Below, in pieces: positions 1 through 8,964 of a stretch of 64,000 bases of DNA (position 1 is the first letter of the stretch; each line of letters begins with the position of its first letter). Origin of the DNA: an uncultured Mollicutes bacterium (GTDB lineage Bacteria; Bacillota_I; Bacilli_A; RFN20; CAG-826); the NCBI GenBank assembly GCA_900540395.1, contig UQFQ01000007.1, forward strand, positions 1 through 64,000, in the 5' to 3' direction. The translations under genes were made by a program, and so were the position numbers. The notes beneath the pieces were generated by a model. The model worked only from the letters and a program-made list of their open reading frames with translations. It was not told the DNA's origin and made no database searches.

Positions 1-1073
1 AAACTATTTACATAATCTAATAATGATTTTGCTATAAATTCCCCAAACTTTAATGCTGATACGCTTTCATCAAATTCGAACAACACTTCATCTCTGATAG
101 GTTCAATTACATCTGCATATTGATCGTAGATAGCATCAATTTTTGGACTATCATTTTTGAAGGTATCAAATGTATCGATATTTTCTACCTCGCTAGAATC
201 AACATAATAACGATTATTGTCGCCTAACTTTAAATTTAAAGAAATATGTGATAAATAATCTCCATTACAAGCTCCTTCTGCATAAGGAACCTTGCTTTCT
301 GAATCTAAAAAGCCAGTTTGGGCTTCATGATCGTGCCCAAGTAATAAGGCATCAATATAATTATTTCCGGATGAGTCTTTTTCATTAACTAATGAAGAAT
401 ATCCAGAACTTTGACCATCATGAGTCGATAGCAACACAATATCGCAATAATCGCTATATCGTAATCTTTCTGCTTCAGCTTTAATTAAATCAATTGAGTT
501 AACAAAGTTATATTTACTCGCAATTGTAGGTAAAATCGAGGAAGCTATATTTTGATAAATTGAACCAATAATGCCAACTCTTATTCCCTCTTTTTCTATG
601 TAAGTGGATGGTAAAAAATATTCAGGTCTATTTTCTGTGTTTGCGTAGAAAGCATTAATACACAAAAGTGGAAAATCCATTTTACTTTCCATTTCTTTTA
701 AAACATCTTCACCCCAATCAAATTCATGATTGCCAACAGTCATGGCATCAAAGCCAATTTCATTCATTGCTTCGATTAGAATTTCTCCTCGAGTAATATT
801 TGATTCTGACCCGCCTTGAAACATATCTCCGCTTGAAATAATAAAAGTATTTTCAGGGTCACTTTCCTTGGCGTTTATTAAGTAATTACCGATTTTAGAA
901 AAACCAGTTTGTTCTTGTTCTTCATCATACATAAAAGAACCGTGGAAATCGTTTAGAGCAAAGATCTCAAGAGTTCTAGATTCAACTTTTTCGCCTAAAT
1001 CTGGCATTTGATTTGAATTACAAGAACTTAAAAATGGTACTACAAGCAAAAATAATAAACTAATTTTCTTCAT
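1..1073 (-). CDS. 5'-nucleotidase family surface lipoprotein (C-terminus cut by window edge)
   Basis: Read on the minus strand from the ATG at 1071-1073; the frame stays open to base 1, so the C-terminal part lies outside the window. The N-terminus is a lipoprotein signal with lipobox FLSSC. Calcineurin-like metallophosphatase motifs follow in order: LNDFHGSF, SGDMFQGG, TVGNHEFDWG and LLGHDHEAQTG, which supply the two-metal site. This is the UshA/YfkN/YhcR-type 5'-nucleotidase and 2',3'-cyclic phosphodiesterase family, which releases nucleosides and phosphate outside the cell. It is last in a minus-strand run of three other nuclease-type lipoproteins and an ABC transporter, so a role in finishing digestion of external nucleic acids is likely (inference). 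The exact substrate cannot be told from the sequence. Confidence 0.85.
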   Translation of the reverse strand, partial: MKKISLLFLLVVPFLSSCNSNQMPDLGEKVESRTLEIFALNDFHGSFMYDEEQEQTGFSKIGNYLINAKESDPENTFIISSGDMFQGGSESNITRGEILIEAMNEIGFDAMTVGNHEFDWGEDVLKEMESKMDFPLLCINAFYANTENRPEYFLPSTYIEKEGIRVGIIGSIYQNIASSILPTIASKYNFVNSIDLIKAEAERLRYSDYCDIVLLSTHDGQSSGYSSLVNEKDSSGNNYIDALLLGHDHEAQTGFLDSESKVPYAEGACNGDYLSHISLNLKLGDNNRYYVDSSEVENIDTFDTFKNDSPKIDAIYDQYADVIEPIRDEVLFEFDESVSALKFGEFIAKSLLDYVNS

Positions 1074-1096
1074 AAATTATATCTAAATAACAATAA

Positions 1097-2710
1097 TTAA
1101 AATAATTTGTCAGCCAAATCACTATAGTCTACGAATGGATTACGGTTACCTTGGTATTCATAGATTCTATTGTTTCTTTGAATTTCAAATTCAACAACAG
1201 GGTCTTCTTTGTTCCATTCAAGTAATGTTGACAAATATCCCATTTGATAAGAACCACTTGGATTATCACTTAAAGAAATTTGATCATCATATCTTAATGC
1301 CATAAAGAAGCAAATTCTTGCAACATCTCCCCTATGGTCACCAGTATAACTATGATCATTGCCGCTTAAACCTCCAGATATATTTGGGAAAAAAGCCGCT
1401 TCAGTTGTTGTATCGCCATAATACTTGTTACCGTGCGATGAATTTGCATTTGAACATGAAGCTCTCAAATTGACTAAGTCAGTAGCAATATTTGTATCAT
1501 TATTACCAACTTCGGAAACTCCTAATTTTGACTTTGGCCAAACATGCTCTCTATTCCAAGTAGCACCATAGTCCCATTTTGCATTTAATTTATCGCCATC
1601 AAAAAGACTATAAAGATGGGAAGAATCACCAACAACTTGATCTGTATAAAGCAAAGTATATCTAGCTTCTCCATATGAATAAGCAGTAATATTTGTGCTA
1701 ATTTTTGTGCTTAAACTATCAAAAAGCTCTGCAGAACTTTGATTAAAATCAATATCTTTATAATATTCATCAGCAGTAATTGGCTTGTATTTGGTGGCTG
1801 GAATATCATCACTAGAAGGTGGGTTATCTGGATTGCCAGGCTCCTCACTTCCTCCATTATCAGTACTTACTTCAAAATCTACTCCATCTGGAACATAAAA
1901 ATAAATTTCGAAATTGTTAATATACATAGCCAAAGATTTTGAAGTAAGAGTCAATTCAAAACTATCACCAATTTTATTAACTTTTTCATCAGTTATTGCA
2001 GTAGGCTCTTTATATGAGAAATCATCAGTTTTAGAATAATCTCCTATTTTTATATCGTAAGTACCAACTCCACCACTAGCATTAGCTAGTTCAAGTGAAT
2101 AGCCGGTTACATAAACCCCTTCTGGTATAGAAGTTGATAATTTCCAAGGTGTTGTTTGAGGGTTATTCTTAGAGCCAATTTGTACACCACGGCCATTACT
2201 AGTATCAAATCCTAGATAAGTCGAGGCACCATAATTCCAAATTAAACCATTAATTTCTTTTGTACTCCCTCCATCAGAAGTAAAATCATCTTTTACCCAA
2301 GCATGTTGATATGTTGCATTTGTAACTATTTCATCTTCATCTATAGGTGGGTTTACAGGATCATCAGGATTATTTGGTTCATCAGGATTTTCTTCACTAG
2401 CTTCACTATATTTAACAGTTATTGTTGTATCAGCTGTTAAATCAAATACATAGGTTGAAGAAGCATTTACTAATTCATCATCTATATAAAAACCATCAAA
2501 AACTAATCCAGCATCTGAATCAATAGTAACTTTAATACTTATTCTATAGCCTTCTTCATAAACTCCTTCTGATGTGCCTTCAAGATGAATGGCCCCATCA
2601 TTTGGTCCTTCAAGTTCAATATTATATCCAAATGTCTTACTACCACATGATGATAATGAAATTGTGCCTACTACTAATGGTAAAGCTAATAATATAAGTT
2701 TTTTTCTCAT
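1097..2710 (-). CDS. Secreted endonuclease I family lipoprotein with extra N-terminal beta domains
   Basis: 537 aa with lipobox LSSC (Cys22). Residues about 30-100 resemble an InlB-type beta repeat (AGLVFDGFYIDD). A Pro/Asp/Asn linker follows, then a beta domain at about 133-275 that is also present at the end of the neighbouring multi-OB lipoprotein. After a second linker the C-terminal part (about 310-537) is an endonuclease I domain: TWNREHVWPKSKLG with His389, then DLVNLRAS and HRGDVARICFFMALRY. Family members are periplasmic or secreted nucleases that cut double-stranded DNA or RNA without strong sequence preference. The lipid anchor would keep it on the cell surface. A strong GC-rich hairpin lies just upstream (2731-2751). 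The nuclease class is confident; the roles of the N-terminal domains are unknown. Confidence 0.88.
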   Translation of the reverse strand: MRKKLILLALPLVVGTISLSSCGSKTFGYNIELEGPNDGAIHLEGTSEGVYEEGYRISIKVTIDSDAGLVFDGFYIDDELVNASSTYVFDLTADTTITVKYSEASEENPDEPNNPDDPVNPPIDEDEIVTNATYQHAWVKDDFTSDGGSTKEINGLIWNYGASTYLGFDTSNGRGVQIGSKNNPQTTPWKLSTSIPEGVYVTGYSLELANASGGVGTYDIKIGDYSKTDDFSYKEPTAITDEKVNKIGDSFELTLTSKSLAMYINNFEIYFYVPDGVDFEVSTDNGGSEEPGNPDNPPSSDDIPATKYKPITADEYYKDIDFNQSSAELFDSLSTKISTNITAYSYGEARYTLLYTDQVVGDSSHLYSLFDGDKLNAKWDYGATWNREHVWPKSKLGVSEVGNNDTNIATDLVNLRASCSNANSSHGNKYYGDTTTEAAFFPNISGGLSGNDHSYTGDHRGDVARICFFMALRYDDQISLSDNPSGSYQMGYLSTLLEWNKEDPVVEFEIQRNNRIYEYQGNRNPFVDYSDLADKLF

Positions 2711-2730
2711 AATAACCCTTTCTGTTAAAT

Positions 2731-2751
2731 AAAGGGGGCTAAGCCCCCTTT
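2731..2751 (-). terminator. GC-rich stem-loop between the multi-OB and endonuclease I genes
   Basis: A perfect 9-bp stem (AAAGGGGGC pairing with GCCCCCTTT) with a 3-nt loop, followed on the minus strand by a weak U stretch (TTTATTT). It is unusually GC-rich for this genome. It sits about 25 nt beyond the predicted original stop of the multi-OB gene (2776-2778) and about 20 nt before the endonuclease I start. It may be a partial terminator or an RNA-processing or stabilising hairpin inside the operon. Confidence 0.65.
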
Positions 2752-3671
2752 ATATTTAGAATTTTAACTGCGAAATTAATCAACAAAAATAGTAAATGAT
2801 TTAATATACATTGCTTTTTTTCAGCTTTTAAAACAAATTCAAATGTTGTTGTTTCGGCGTTCATTTCATAATCGATGTAATCTGTAGCAGTTGTTGTTAA
2901 ATCAAAACTTTTAGTATAATCTCCTGCATTAACAGTTATCGTTGAAACTCCGTCCTTTGCGCAACTTGAATTAACTTTGAAACCTTTGACAACAGAGCCA
3001 GCTGGTAAAGTAGTGCTCAAATGCCATTCTTCTGTTTGAGGATTACCGCTAGACCCAATTTGAACTCCCTTAGCAGAAGTATTAGAATCAAAACCAAGGT
3101 AGGTAATACTATCATAAGTCCAATTTAATCCGCCTAGTTCAGCAGTTCCGCCTTCTTTAACAAGTACATCTTTTGCAAATGTATACTCATACTTATTCTT
3201 AGCAGTTGGTTCGGTTGGTTCTTCAGGAGCTTCTGCTTGATCAGCAAAAGTCACATATTGAATCCTCATTTTGGCTGCATCAGGACTAATATCATTTTCT
3301 TTATTATTAAATGTAATAAATCCAGTAACGTCAACTTCTTCTCCTACTTTAAATTCCTTTGCCCTAGCAATAGCTTCGCTTGAGTTATATCGAGTATCAA
3401 GATAAATGGTTGCTTCTTCTGTTTCAGAAAGAGCGACTACTATAGTCACATTGCCGTATTCAGAATCAACAGTAACAGTTTTAGCATTAGCTTTTACATG
3501 AATTTTTCTACTTGAATCCTTCCCGGTAATATTACTTAAGGTAGTTAATTCTAAAGTAGTTGGTTCTTTTGCAGTATTGTCAGCTTCATTTTTAACAACT
3601 GTTTCAGTGCTTAATTGTGTAGTACCTTTAAAATGAAGCTGTTGATCCGGTAACTTCAACCTTGTCGCCAA
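2739..3671 (-). pseudogene. 3' fragment of the frameshifted multi-OB-fold lipoprotein gene
   Basis: This frame continues the domain series of the gene at 3628-5928 after a frameshift. The upstream frame ends VTGSTASF then TAA; this frame supplies FKGTTQLSTETVVKNEADN, which matches the equivalent spot of an earlier repeat (TATFNGLFQMNVGSAAKNDN). From 3629 downward it encodes the rest of one OB fold, another OB fold and a beta domain like that in the endonuclease I protein. The start near 3671 is only an accident of the overlapping frame. Near the 3' end a run of seven A needs one more A: restoring it gives KKAMYIKSFTIFVD and a stop at 2776-2778, matching SLAMYINNFEIYFYV in the endonuclease protein. 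As read, the frame instead runs into the hairpin and ends in TAG at 2739. It is a decayed or mis-sequenced gene end, not an independent gene. Confidence 0.8.
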
Positions 3672-5928
3672 TATTTAAATTTTCATCTTCATATTTATAA
3701 AGCATAATTGCTTTATCACCATCTGCGACAATTGTTCCATAACCGCCAACTTTTGCGCTTACAACAGCATCAAATTTTACTGCTTTGTTTACTTCAAAAT
3801 TAGTATAAATATCATTTAAAGTAGTATCTTGATAAGTAACTTCACCTTCTTCTAAAACTTCAATGTCACCATAATTAACTTGGAAACCTTTAGAAGTATC
3901 GCCAATACCTTTTATTGAAGAGTCAAAGAATCCGACATAACCGTTAACTCTAACTTTATAACCATTCGAAACGTCTTGAACAGTGCTAAATGTTTCTTCA
4001 GTAACATAACGATTATCGTATCTAACTAATACAGATTCATCACTACTAATTGCAACATTAAATTGAATTGTACTTCCATTATCGGCATAGCCACTAACAG
4101 CGCCTTCAACAGTAACAGATTTAGATGAATCTTTACCTGTTATGCCATCTAAAGTTGTAATTTTGCCTAAACCAACAGGCTCTTTTGCAGAGTTATTATC
4201 ATTTTTAGCGGCACTACCGACATTCATTTGGAATAAACCATTAAATGTTGCTGTGGTTCCAATAACGTCTATTCTATCTCCTTCTTTAAATCCATCTTTT
4301 GAAGCATCATATTTATAAAGCATTACAGAATATTCGCCATCAGAAAGAATAGTTCCGTAAGTTTTAGCCTTACTGCCTGTACCTCTAACAATCTTTGAAA
4401 TTATACCAGGAACTTTAACCGTGCTTCCTAAAGTAGCTTCGTAAGCTGCTTCAATGGTAGATTCAGTTGGTTCTTCAACAACAACTTTTGTTTTTCCAGT
4501 ATAAGTTTCAGTTCCAACAGTAGCTGTTACTGTTAAAATTGTTTTTCCAACCTTCAAACCGGTAATTGTACCTTCTTTAGAATCAATTTCAGCAATTGTA
4601 TCATCTTCTAATTCGTAGGAATATGTTACGTTTTCGGCAGTTGGATCAAGTGAAACTTCTAAGTCACAGGTGCTACCAATATAAAGAGAAGAAGATAATT
4701 TTACATTTACAGCTGTTGTTTCAACATAAGCCTCATCATTAACTGTAACTTCGCCACCATCAACTAAAAGTAAAGCTGGGGTATCGCTTGTAGAATCTTT
4801 AGTTTCTTGGTTCTCACCTTCACCTTCAACTTTAGCAGTCTTAGCTTTAGCTTGCGCACCAGTCATTGTAATGGTTTTTGCGCCATTGCTATCTGCTGCT
4901 TCTTTTAACTTATTGTAAAATTCTAATTTAGCATCTACATCGCCGTTATATCTATCTGTATAAAGGATAACTTTTTTACCTTTATAAAGGCCTTCAGCAT
5001 AAACATAACCATGTTCGGTTGTTTTTCCACCATAAATGTTTGGAACATCATAAGCTGCAGTAATCTTTATACCGGACATTGTACTCATTGTTCCATAAGT
5101 ATCAGCAGTGATTAAATTAGCATCTTCAACTTCTTCAATATTTGGTTCAGCCACTTCGTCAGCAATACTGCCGCTTAAAAGTGTAATAACACAGCTTCCA
5201 CCTGTAATTTGTCTAGTTCCATTGTATGGTGAAGAAGTTCCATTAACTTGAATGCAATCACCAATATTATATTTTTTATAATCAGCAGTTTTTGGTTGAT
5301 AAATCATAAAGCCATAGTCGCCAGATTGTACATAAATACCATATGGAGAATCATTTGTACCCATAATTTTTGAAGTAACGTATCCACGAACAGCAACCAT
5401 TCCAGCTGAAGGCATATCTTCAATACTACTAACTTTTACATTATCAGTTAAAGTAATATTATAACTTAAACTAGAAGTTGTTCCATTATATGTTGCTGTG
5501 CCTTTAACAACAGTTACTTTAGAAGTGCTATCTTCAATAGCGTCCCAATTAGGCATAAGTCTTTCATTTGCGCCATCTTTAGTTGAAGTAAATAATGTAG
5601 AGTCAAATTCCCAAGAAAGTGTAACAGTATATTCTAAGGAAACATCACTAACTACTTTATAACTATCGGCAGCAATTAAATAACCACCAGACATTGATTG
5701 TAATTCATTAACGAATGAGTCACCATAATTTGTAGAGTCTCTAACAGGTGTTGCTGAATTAGTAGTTAAGACTGCAGCACTATTCATTGCAGCATCAGCA
5801 ATTTGCTTATCAGTCCAAGTCTCAGTTACTTCATCAGGCCCTGGTACATCAGTAGTATCACCACAAGCAGCTAATGAGAAAACAACACCAGCAGATAATA
5901 CGAGAGCTAAAAATTTATTCTTTTTCAT
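3628..5928 (-). CDS. Multi-OB-fold surface lipoprotein (YhcR-like), main fragment of a frameshifted gene
   Basis: 766 aa are readable; the intact gene would be 2776-5928, about 1050 aa. The signal ends in lipobox SLAAC (Cys22). After an N-terminal region, residues about 175-250 form an OB fold (VAVRGYVTSKIMG, then GDCIQVNGTSS). Residues about 400-485 form a bacterial Ig-like (Big_2) domain. Then come repeated OB folds with the cycle VKVPGIISKI, YGTILSDG, MLYKYD, GDRIDVIGTTATF and ITGKDSS. OB-fold arrays of this kind occur in Bacillus YhcR next to nuclease and 5'-nucleotidase domains; binding of single-stranded nucleic acid is an inference. No catalytic motif is visible. It lies between the SNase and endonuclease I genes in one operon. 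Translation stops at TAA 3628-3630, one T too many in a CATTTTAAAGG context. Confidence 0.75.
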   Translation of the reverse strand: MKKNKFLALVLSAGVVFSLAACGDTTDVPGPDEVTETWTDKQIADAAMNSAAVLTTNSATPVRDSTNYGDSFVNELQSMSGGYLIAADSYKVVSDVSLEYTVTLSWEFDSTLFTSTKDGANERLMPNWDAIEDSTSKVTVVKGTATYNGTTSSLSYNITLTDNVKVSSIEDMPSAGMVAVRGYVTSKIMGTNDSPYGIYVQSGDYGFMIYQPKTADYKKYNIGDCIQVNGTSSPYNGTRQITGGSCVITLLSGSIADEVAEPNIEEVEDANLITADTYGTMSTMSGIKITAAYDVPNIYGGKTTEHGYVYAEGLYKGKKVILYTDRYNGDVDAKLEFYNKLKEAADSNGAKTITMTGAQAKAKTAKVEGEGENQETKDSTSDTPALLLVDGGEVTVNDEAYVETTAVNVKLSSSLYIGSTCDLEVSLDPTAENVTYSYELEDDTIAEIDSKEGTITGLKVGKTILTVTATVGTETYTGKTKVVVEEPTESTIEAAYEATLGSTVKVPGIISKIVRGTGSKAKTYGTILSDGEYSVMLYKYDASKDGFKEGDRIDVIGTTATFNGLFQMNVGSAAKNDNNSAKEPVGLGKITTLDGITGKDSSKSVTVEGAVSGYADNGSTIQFNVAISSDESVLVRYDNRYVTEETFSTVQDVSNGYKVRVNGYVGFFDSSIKGIGDTSKGFQVNYGDIEVLEEGEVTYQDTTLNDIYTNFEVNKAVKFDAVVSAKVGGYGTIVADGDKAIMLYKYEDENLNIGDKVEVTGSTASF

Positions 5929-5942
5929 ATTGGTTTTTCTCC

Positions 5943-7373
5943 TTAATTATTTTCAACATGTTCACTTATATAAGTCAAAAGTTGACTTGCTCTGAAGCCA
6001 GGAATTGTTAATTGATAGCCTTTTTCCTCGCCTTCATATTGGAAAGCATCAAGTAAACAGGTAACATCATATGTTTTTCCTGGTTCAAAAACACTTTTAA
6101 TTGTACTTTCACTAGTAAAGAAGGAATGATTTTGAAGTCTAATTTCTAAACTGTGCCCATTACAAGTTGTATAAATTGTATAAACTGTATCGCCAGATGC
6201 TGTTTGAGAAACACGATAAAAATCTTCTCTATCGTTAATCTTTAAAGTCATCTTTAATAAGTTACCTTCATATGGTATCAAATCATCATCACTATTAATG
6301 GTGGTTGGATCAACATAATAAGGTTCAACATTGTAATCATATCCAAGAGCTTCACATTCTTCTTGTGTTCTAGCAATATACTTAAAAGGATATAAATTAT
6401 TTTGAGTATTTGTATCGATGTCGGTTAATTGATAATTCCCGTAATACTTTGTAATTTTACAATAGAATTGAACAACATAACCAACTTCTAAATCAATTGA
6501 TTTATATTGGGTAAAGGCATAAATGCTTGATTTGATTTCATCATCCTCTGCTTGGAAAAGATCTCTACAATAGAAATTGTATCCACTCTTAGCAATGATT
6601 TGAGCAGTGATTCTTAACTTCTTACCGCTATTTGCAGTATCGTCTTGAACACCTAATTCATCAAATTTTTCTTTAGCATTAGCAATTGTTGTTTCGACAA
6701 CTTCACCACTGCTATCAAAATCACAGTCATTTTGTCCATTTACTCTAAGACCAGCGGCTTTAGCATTATCCCCGGCTTGCTTAAAAGCATCGTAATAAGT
6801 AGGAAGATTTGACGAATATTGTGCAAGTTGATTTGTTGAATAACCTTGTTCAACAAGCTCGAGGTTTAAACATCTAAAATCTTCGTTTTCACCTGGTCGG
6901 TACCATACAAAACCTAGTGATCTTCGACTACTAGTATTATCGTATTTTCCATATTGAGTAATATCATTAACAAGAACAATTTCAGTTGCTCCTCTTAATT
7001 TTGACTTAGTAAAATGACTAGCCTTAATTCCCCAAGGTTGAATTGCTCCAGTTGATTCTGGAGTATTAACCCCTAAAAATCTTATTCTTATAGGAAACTC
7101 TGTATCTTCAGCAACATTAAAACTTACAGTATCGCCATCAGTATAGGTGACAGGTGTTGCTGTGGTAATAGCAATCCCACTTGTTGCATCAACAAAATTA
7201 GGAGTTGAATAGTCTATATCCAACTTAAAAGAATCAGTAACAGGTGTAGCTACTTCTACATCATCTCCACAAACTTCTGTAGTTTGAGAGCCGGCATCGC
7301 AAGCTGCTATAGTAAACAAACTTGCGAATGTTACGGCAATAATTGGTATTTTTCTAAACTTACTAAATCTCAT
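5943..7373 (-). CDS. Staphylococcal-nuclease-like (thermonuclease) surface lipoprotein
   Basis: 476 aa with lipobox TIAAC (Cys25). The SNase fold spans about 75-205: DGDT at 79-82, RIRFLGVNTPE at 96-106, and NTSSRRSLGFVWY about 147-157. By comparison with staphylococcal nuclease these supply Asp21-, Arg35-, Glu43- and Arg87-like residues; the position of Asp40 in VDTPE is Asn103 here. Residues about 248-325 look like an OB-type beta barrel, and the C-terminal 130 residues are another beta-rich part. SNase enzymes cut DNA and RNA in a calcium-dependent manner. The gene follows the ABC transporter genes with an 11-nt gap and precedes the multi-OB lipoprotein by 15 nt, so co-transcription is likely. 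Surface nuclease next to a transporter has precedent in mycoplasmas. Confidence 0.88.
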   Translation of the reverse strand: MRFSKFRKIPIIAVTFASLFTIAACDAGSQTTEVCGDDVEVATPVTDSFKLDIDYSTPNFVDATSGIAITTATPVTYTDGDTVSFNVAEDTEFPIRIRFLGVNTPESTGAIQPWGIKASHFTKSKLRGATEIVLVNDITQYGKYDNTSSRRSLGFVWYRPGENEDFRCLNLELVEQGYSTNQLAQYSSNLPTYYDAFKQAGDNAKAAGLRVNGQNDCDFDSSGEVVETTIANAKEKFDELGVQDDTANSGKKLRITAQIIAKSGYNFYCRDLFQAEDDEIKSSIYAFTQYKSIDLEVGYVVQFYCKITKYYGNYQLTDIDTNTQNNLYPFKYIARTQEECEALGYDYNVEPYYVDPTTINSDDDLIPYEGNLLKMTLKINDREDFYRVSQTASGDTVYTIYTTCNGHSLEIRLQNHSFFTSESTIKSVFEPGKTYDVTCLLDAFQYEGEEKGYQLTIPGFRASQLLTYISEHVENN

Positions 7374-7383
7374 GAACTACCTA

Positions 7384-8913
7384 TTATTTTTTAATATTGT
7401 TTGGATTTAAGTTGTACCAAGTATCAAGTTGAGCATTCCAGTAAGCGTCTGGATTATCACCTAAGTCATCAGGGCCAGCATCTCTGACCATTGTCATAAT
7501 TGTACCAACGTTAGCTCTAATTGAACTTGATCCAACGAATCCTGGATCGACGAATTGAATCCAACTTGAATCATCAGCAAGATATACATCAAAGTTAGTA
7601 GAGATTGCATCTCTCATAGTCTTTGCTGTTCCAGTTAAAGAAGTATCTTTAAGATATTCTTGGTATGCTGTGGAATTATATGCATCTTTTGTAACAGGAA
7701 TATAACCAGTTTGTTTAGCAAATTGAGCGTTTGTTTCAGGATCATATGATAATTCTTTTAATAAATTCCATGTTTCAGTTCTAGAAACTTCATCAGTATT
7801 TCTAAACATAACTAAGTTTGTACCTTGAGAAATAACATATTTGCAATCTGGTTTATCAGCATTAAATGGAATTGGGTTAATGGTGATATCAAATTGTAAT
7901 CCATCGTTTGCAGGAACACAGTTACTTACGCCAGCACTTGAACCAATTGTGAAAATTGTTTTGAAAGCTTTAAATGGTGTTGAAGTATAGCTTGACTCGT
8001 TAAAATCAGAAGGAATACCGATAATTTGTTCATTAAATAATCTATAGAAGAAATTAAACATTTCAACGGTTTCTTCAGATTTATATTCCATATAACCTTG
8101 AGTTTTTCCATTTGGAAGAGTTTCAACAGAGGTATAAGTTCCGCCCCATTGTCTAACTGCTGTAATAAAGAAGTTAGCTTGTGAATCGTAAGAAAGAACT
8201 CTAAATGAAGCTTTATCTACTGAACTTAAATCGATAGCAACGTCTACTCCTGCCTTTCCTGCAGTTGCAGCATCAGCATAAACTTTTGCGTCTGTTCCGA
8301 TAACTTTATTAAAAGCTCCAGTGTTTTCTAAAATTCTTAGAGCTGCTTTACCAAATGTTTCTACTTCTTGCCAAGTTGTTGGAACGGCTGTAATTTTATT
8401 TTCGCCAGTTTCATTGGCTGTCATTTGGATTAATAGGTCAACAAAAGTTTGGTTTGTAGTTAAAACTTCGGTTGATTTGTTAAATGGAAGACCTAAAGTT
8501 TTTCCATCGACGATTTCTTGACATTCTGTTAAATAGTTTTGGTAATATTTGTCTAAATCGACTCCATCTTGAGAAATGTAGTTTGTTAAATCAAATAAAA
8601 TTCCACTTTCTTGATATTGAGCCATGTGATCTGGGTAAGCGACTGCAATATTAGGATAAGTTCTTGTAGAAACAGAGCCAACGATATTTGCTAATAAGTT
8701 GTCATAACCACCTTGGCCAGTATGAACAACATCAATTCCTGGATGTTCAGAACTATACGTTTCTAAAATAGTCTCGAGTTGAGTTGTCATTGATTGTCCG
8801 AAGCCAGTCCACATTTGAATAGTTGTGTTAACTCCGTTTACATCTGAAGGTCCACAACTAGAAAGCGAAAGTGCTGCTAATGGGACAACTAATAACTTCA
8901 TTCTTTTGTTCAT
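7384..8913 (-). CDS. ABC transporter solute-binding lipoprotein (family 1, CUT1-like)
   Basis: 509 aa from the ATG at 8911-8913, which has AGGAG 7-8 nt upstream; a longer frame to 8955 lacks that site and would hide the signal peptide. The signal ends in lipobox LSSC. The mature part shows the family 1 layout of MalE/UgpB-type binding proteins: IQMWTGFGQSMTTQLETIL, then VAYPDHMAQYQESG, LPFNKSTEVLTTN and SQGTNLVMF. The ligand cannot be read from the sequence. Family 1 proteins usually bind sugars or glycerol phosphate diesters, but the four nucleic-acid-degrading lipoproteins directly downstream make nucleosides, sugar phosphates or oligonucleotides a reasonable guess. It is followed by the SNase gene and preceded by the MalG-type permease. 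Confidence 0.9.
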   Translation of the reverse strand: MNKRMKLLVVPLAALSLSSCGPSDVNGVNTTIQMWTGFGQSMTTQLETILETYSSEHPGIDVVHTGQGGYDNLLANIVGSVSTRTYPNIAVAYPDHMAQYQESGILFDLTNYISQDGVDLDKYYQNYLTECQEIVDGKTLGLPFNKSTEVLTTNQTFVDLLIQMTANETGENKITAVPTTWQEVETFGKAALRILENTGAFNKVIGTDAKVYADAATAGKAGVDVAIDLSSVDKASFRVLSYDSQANFFITAVRQWGGTYTSVETLPNGKTQGYMEYKSEETVEMFNFFYRLFNEQIIGIPSDFNESSYTSTPFKAFKTIFTIGSSAGVSNCVPANDGLQFDITINPIPFNADKPDCKYVISQGTNLVMFRNTDEVSRTETWNLLKELSYDPETNAQFAKQTGYIPVTKDAYNSTAYQEYLKDTSLTGTAKTMRDAISTNFDVYLADDSSWIQFVDPGFVGSSSIRANVGTIMTMVRDAGPDDLGDNPDAYWNAQLDTWYNLNPNNIKK

Positions 8914-8964
8914 AAAAATCCTCCTACTGAACAAATAAATATATCTAACTTGCAAAATGCAAGA

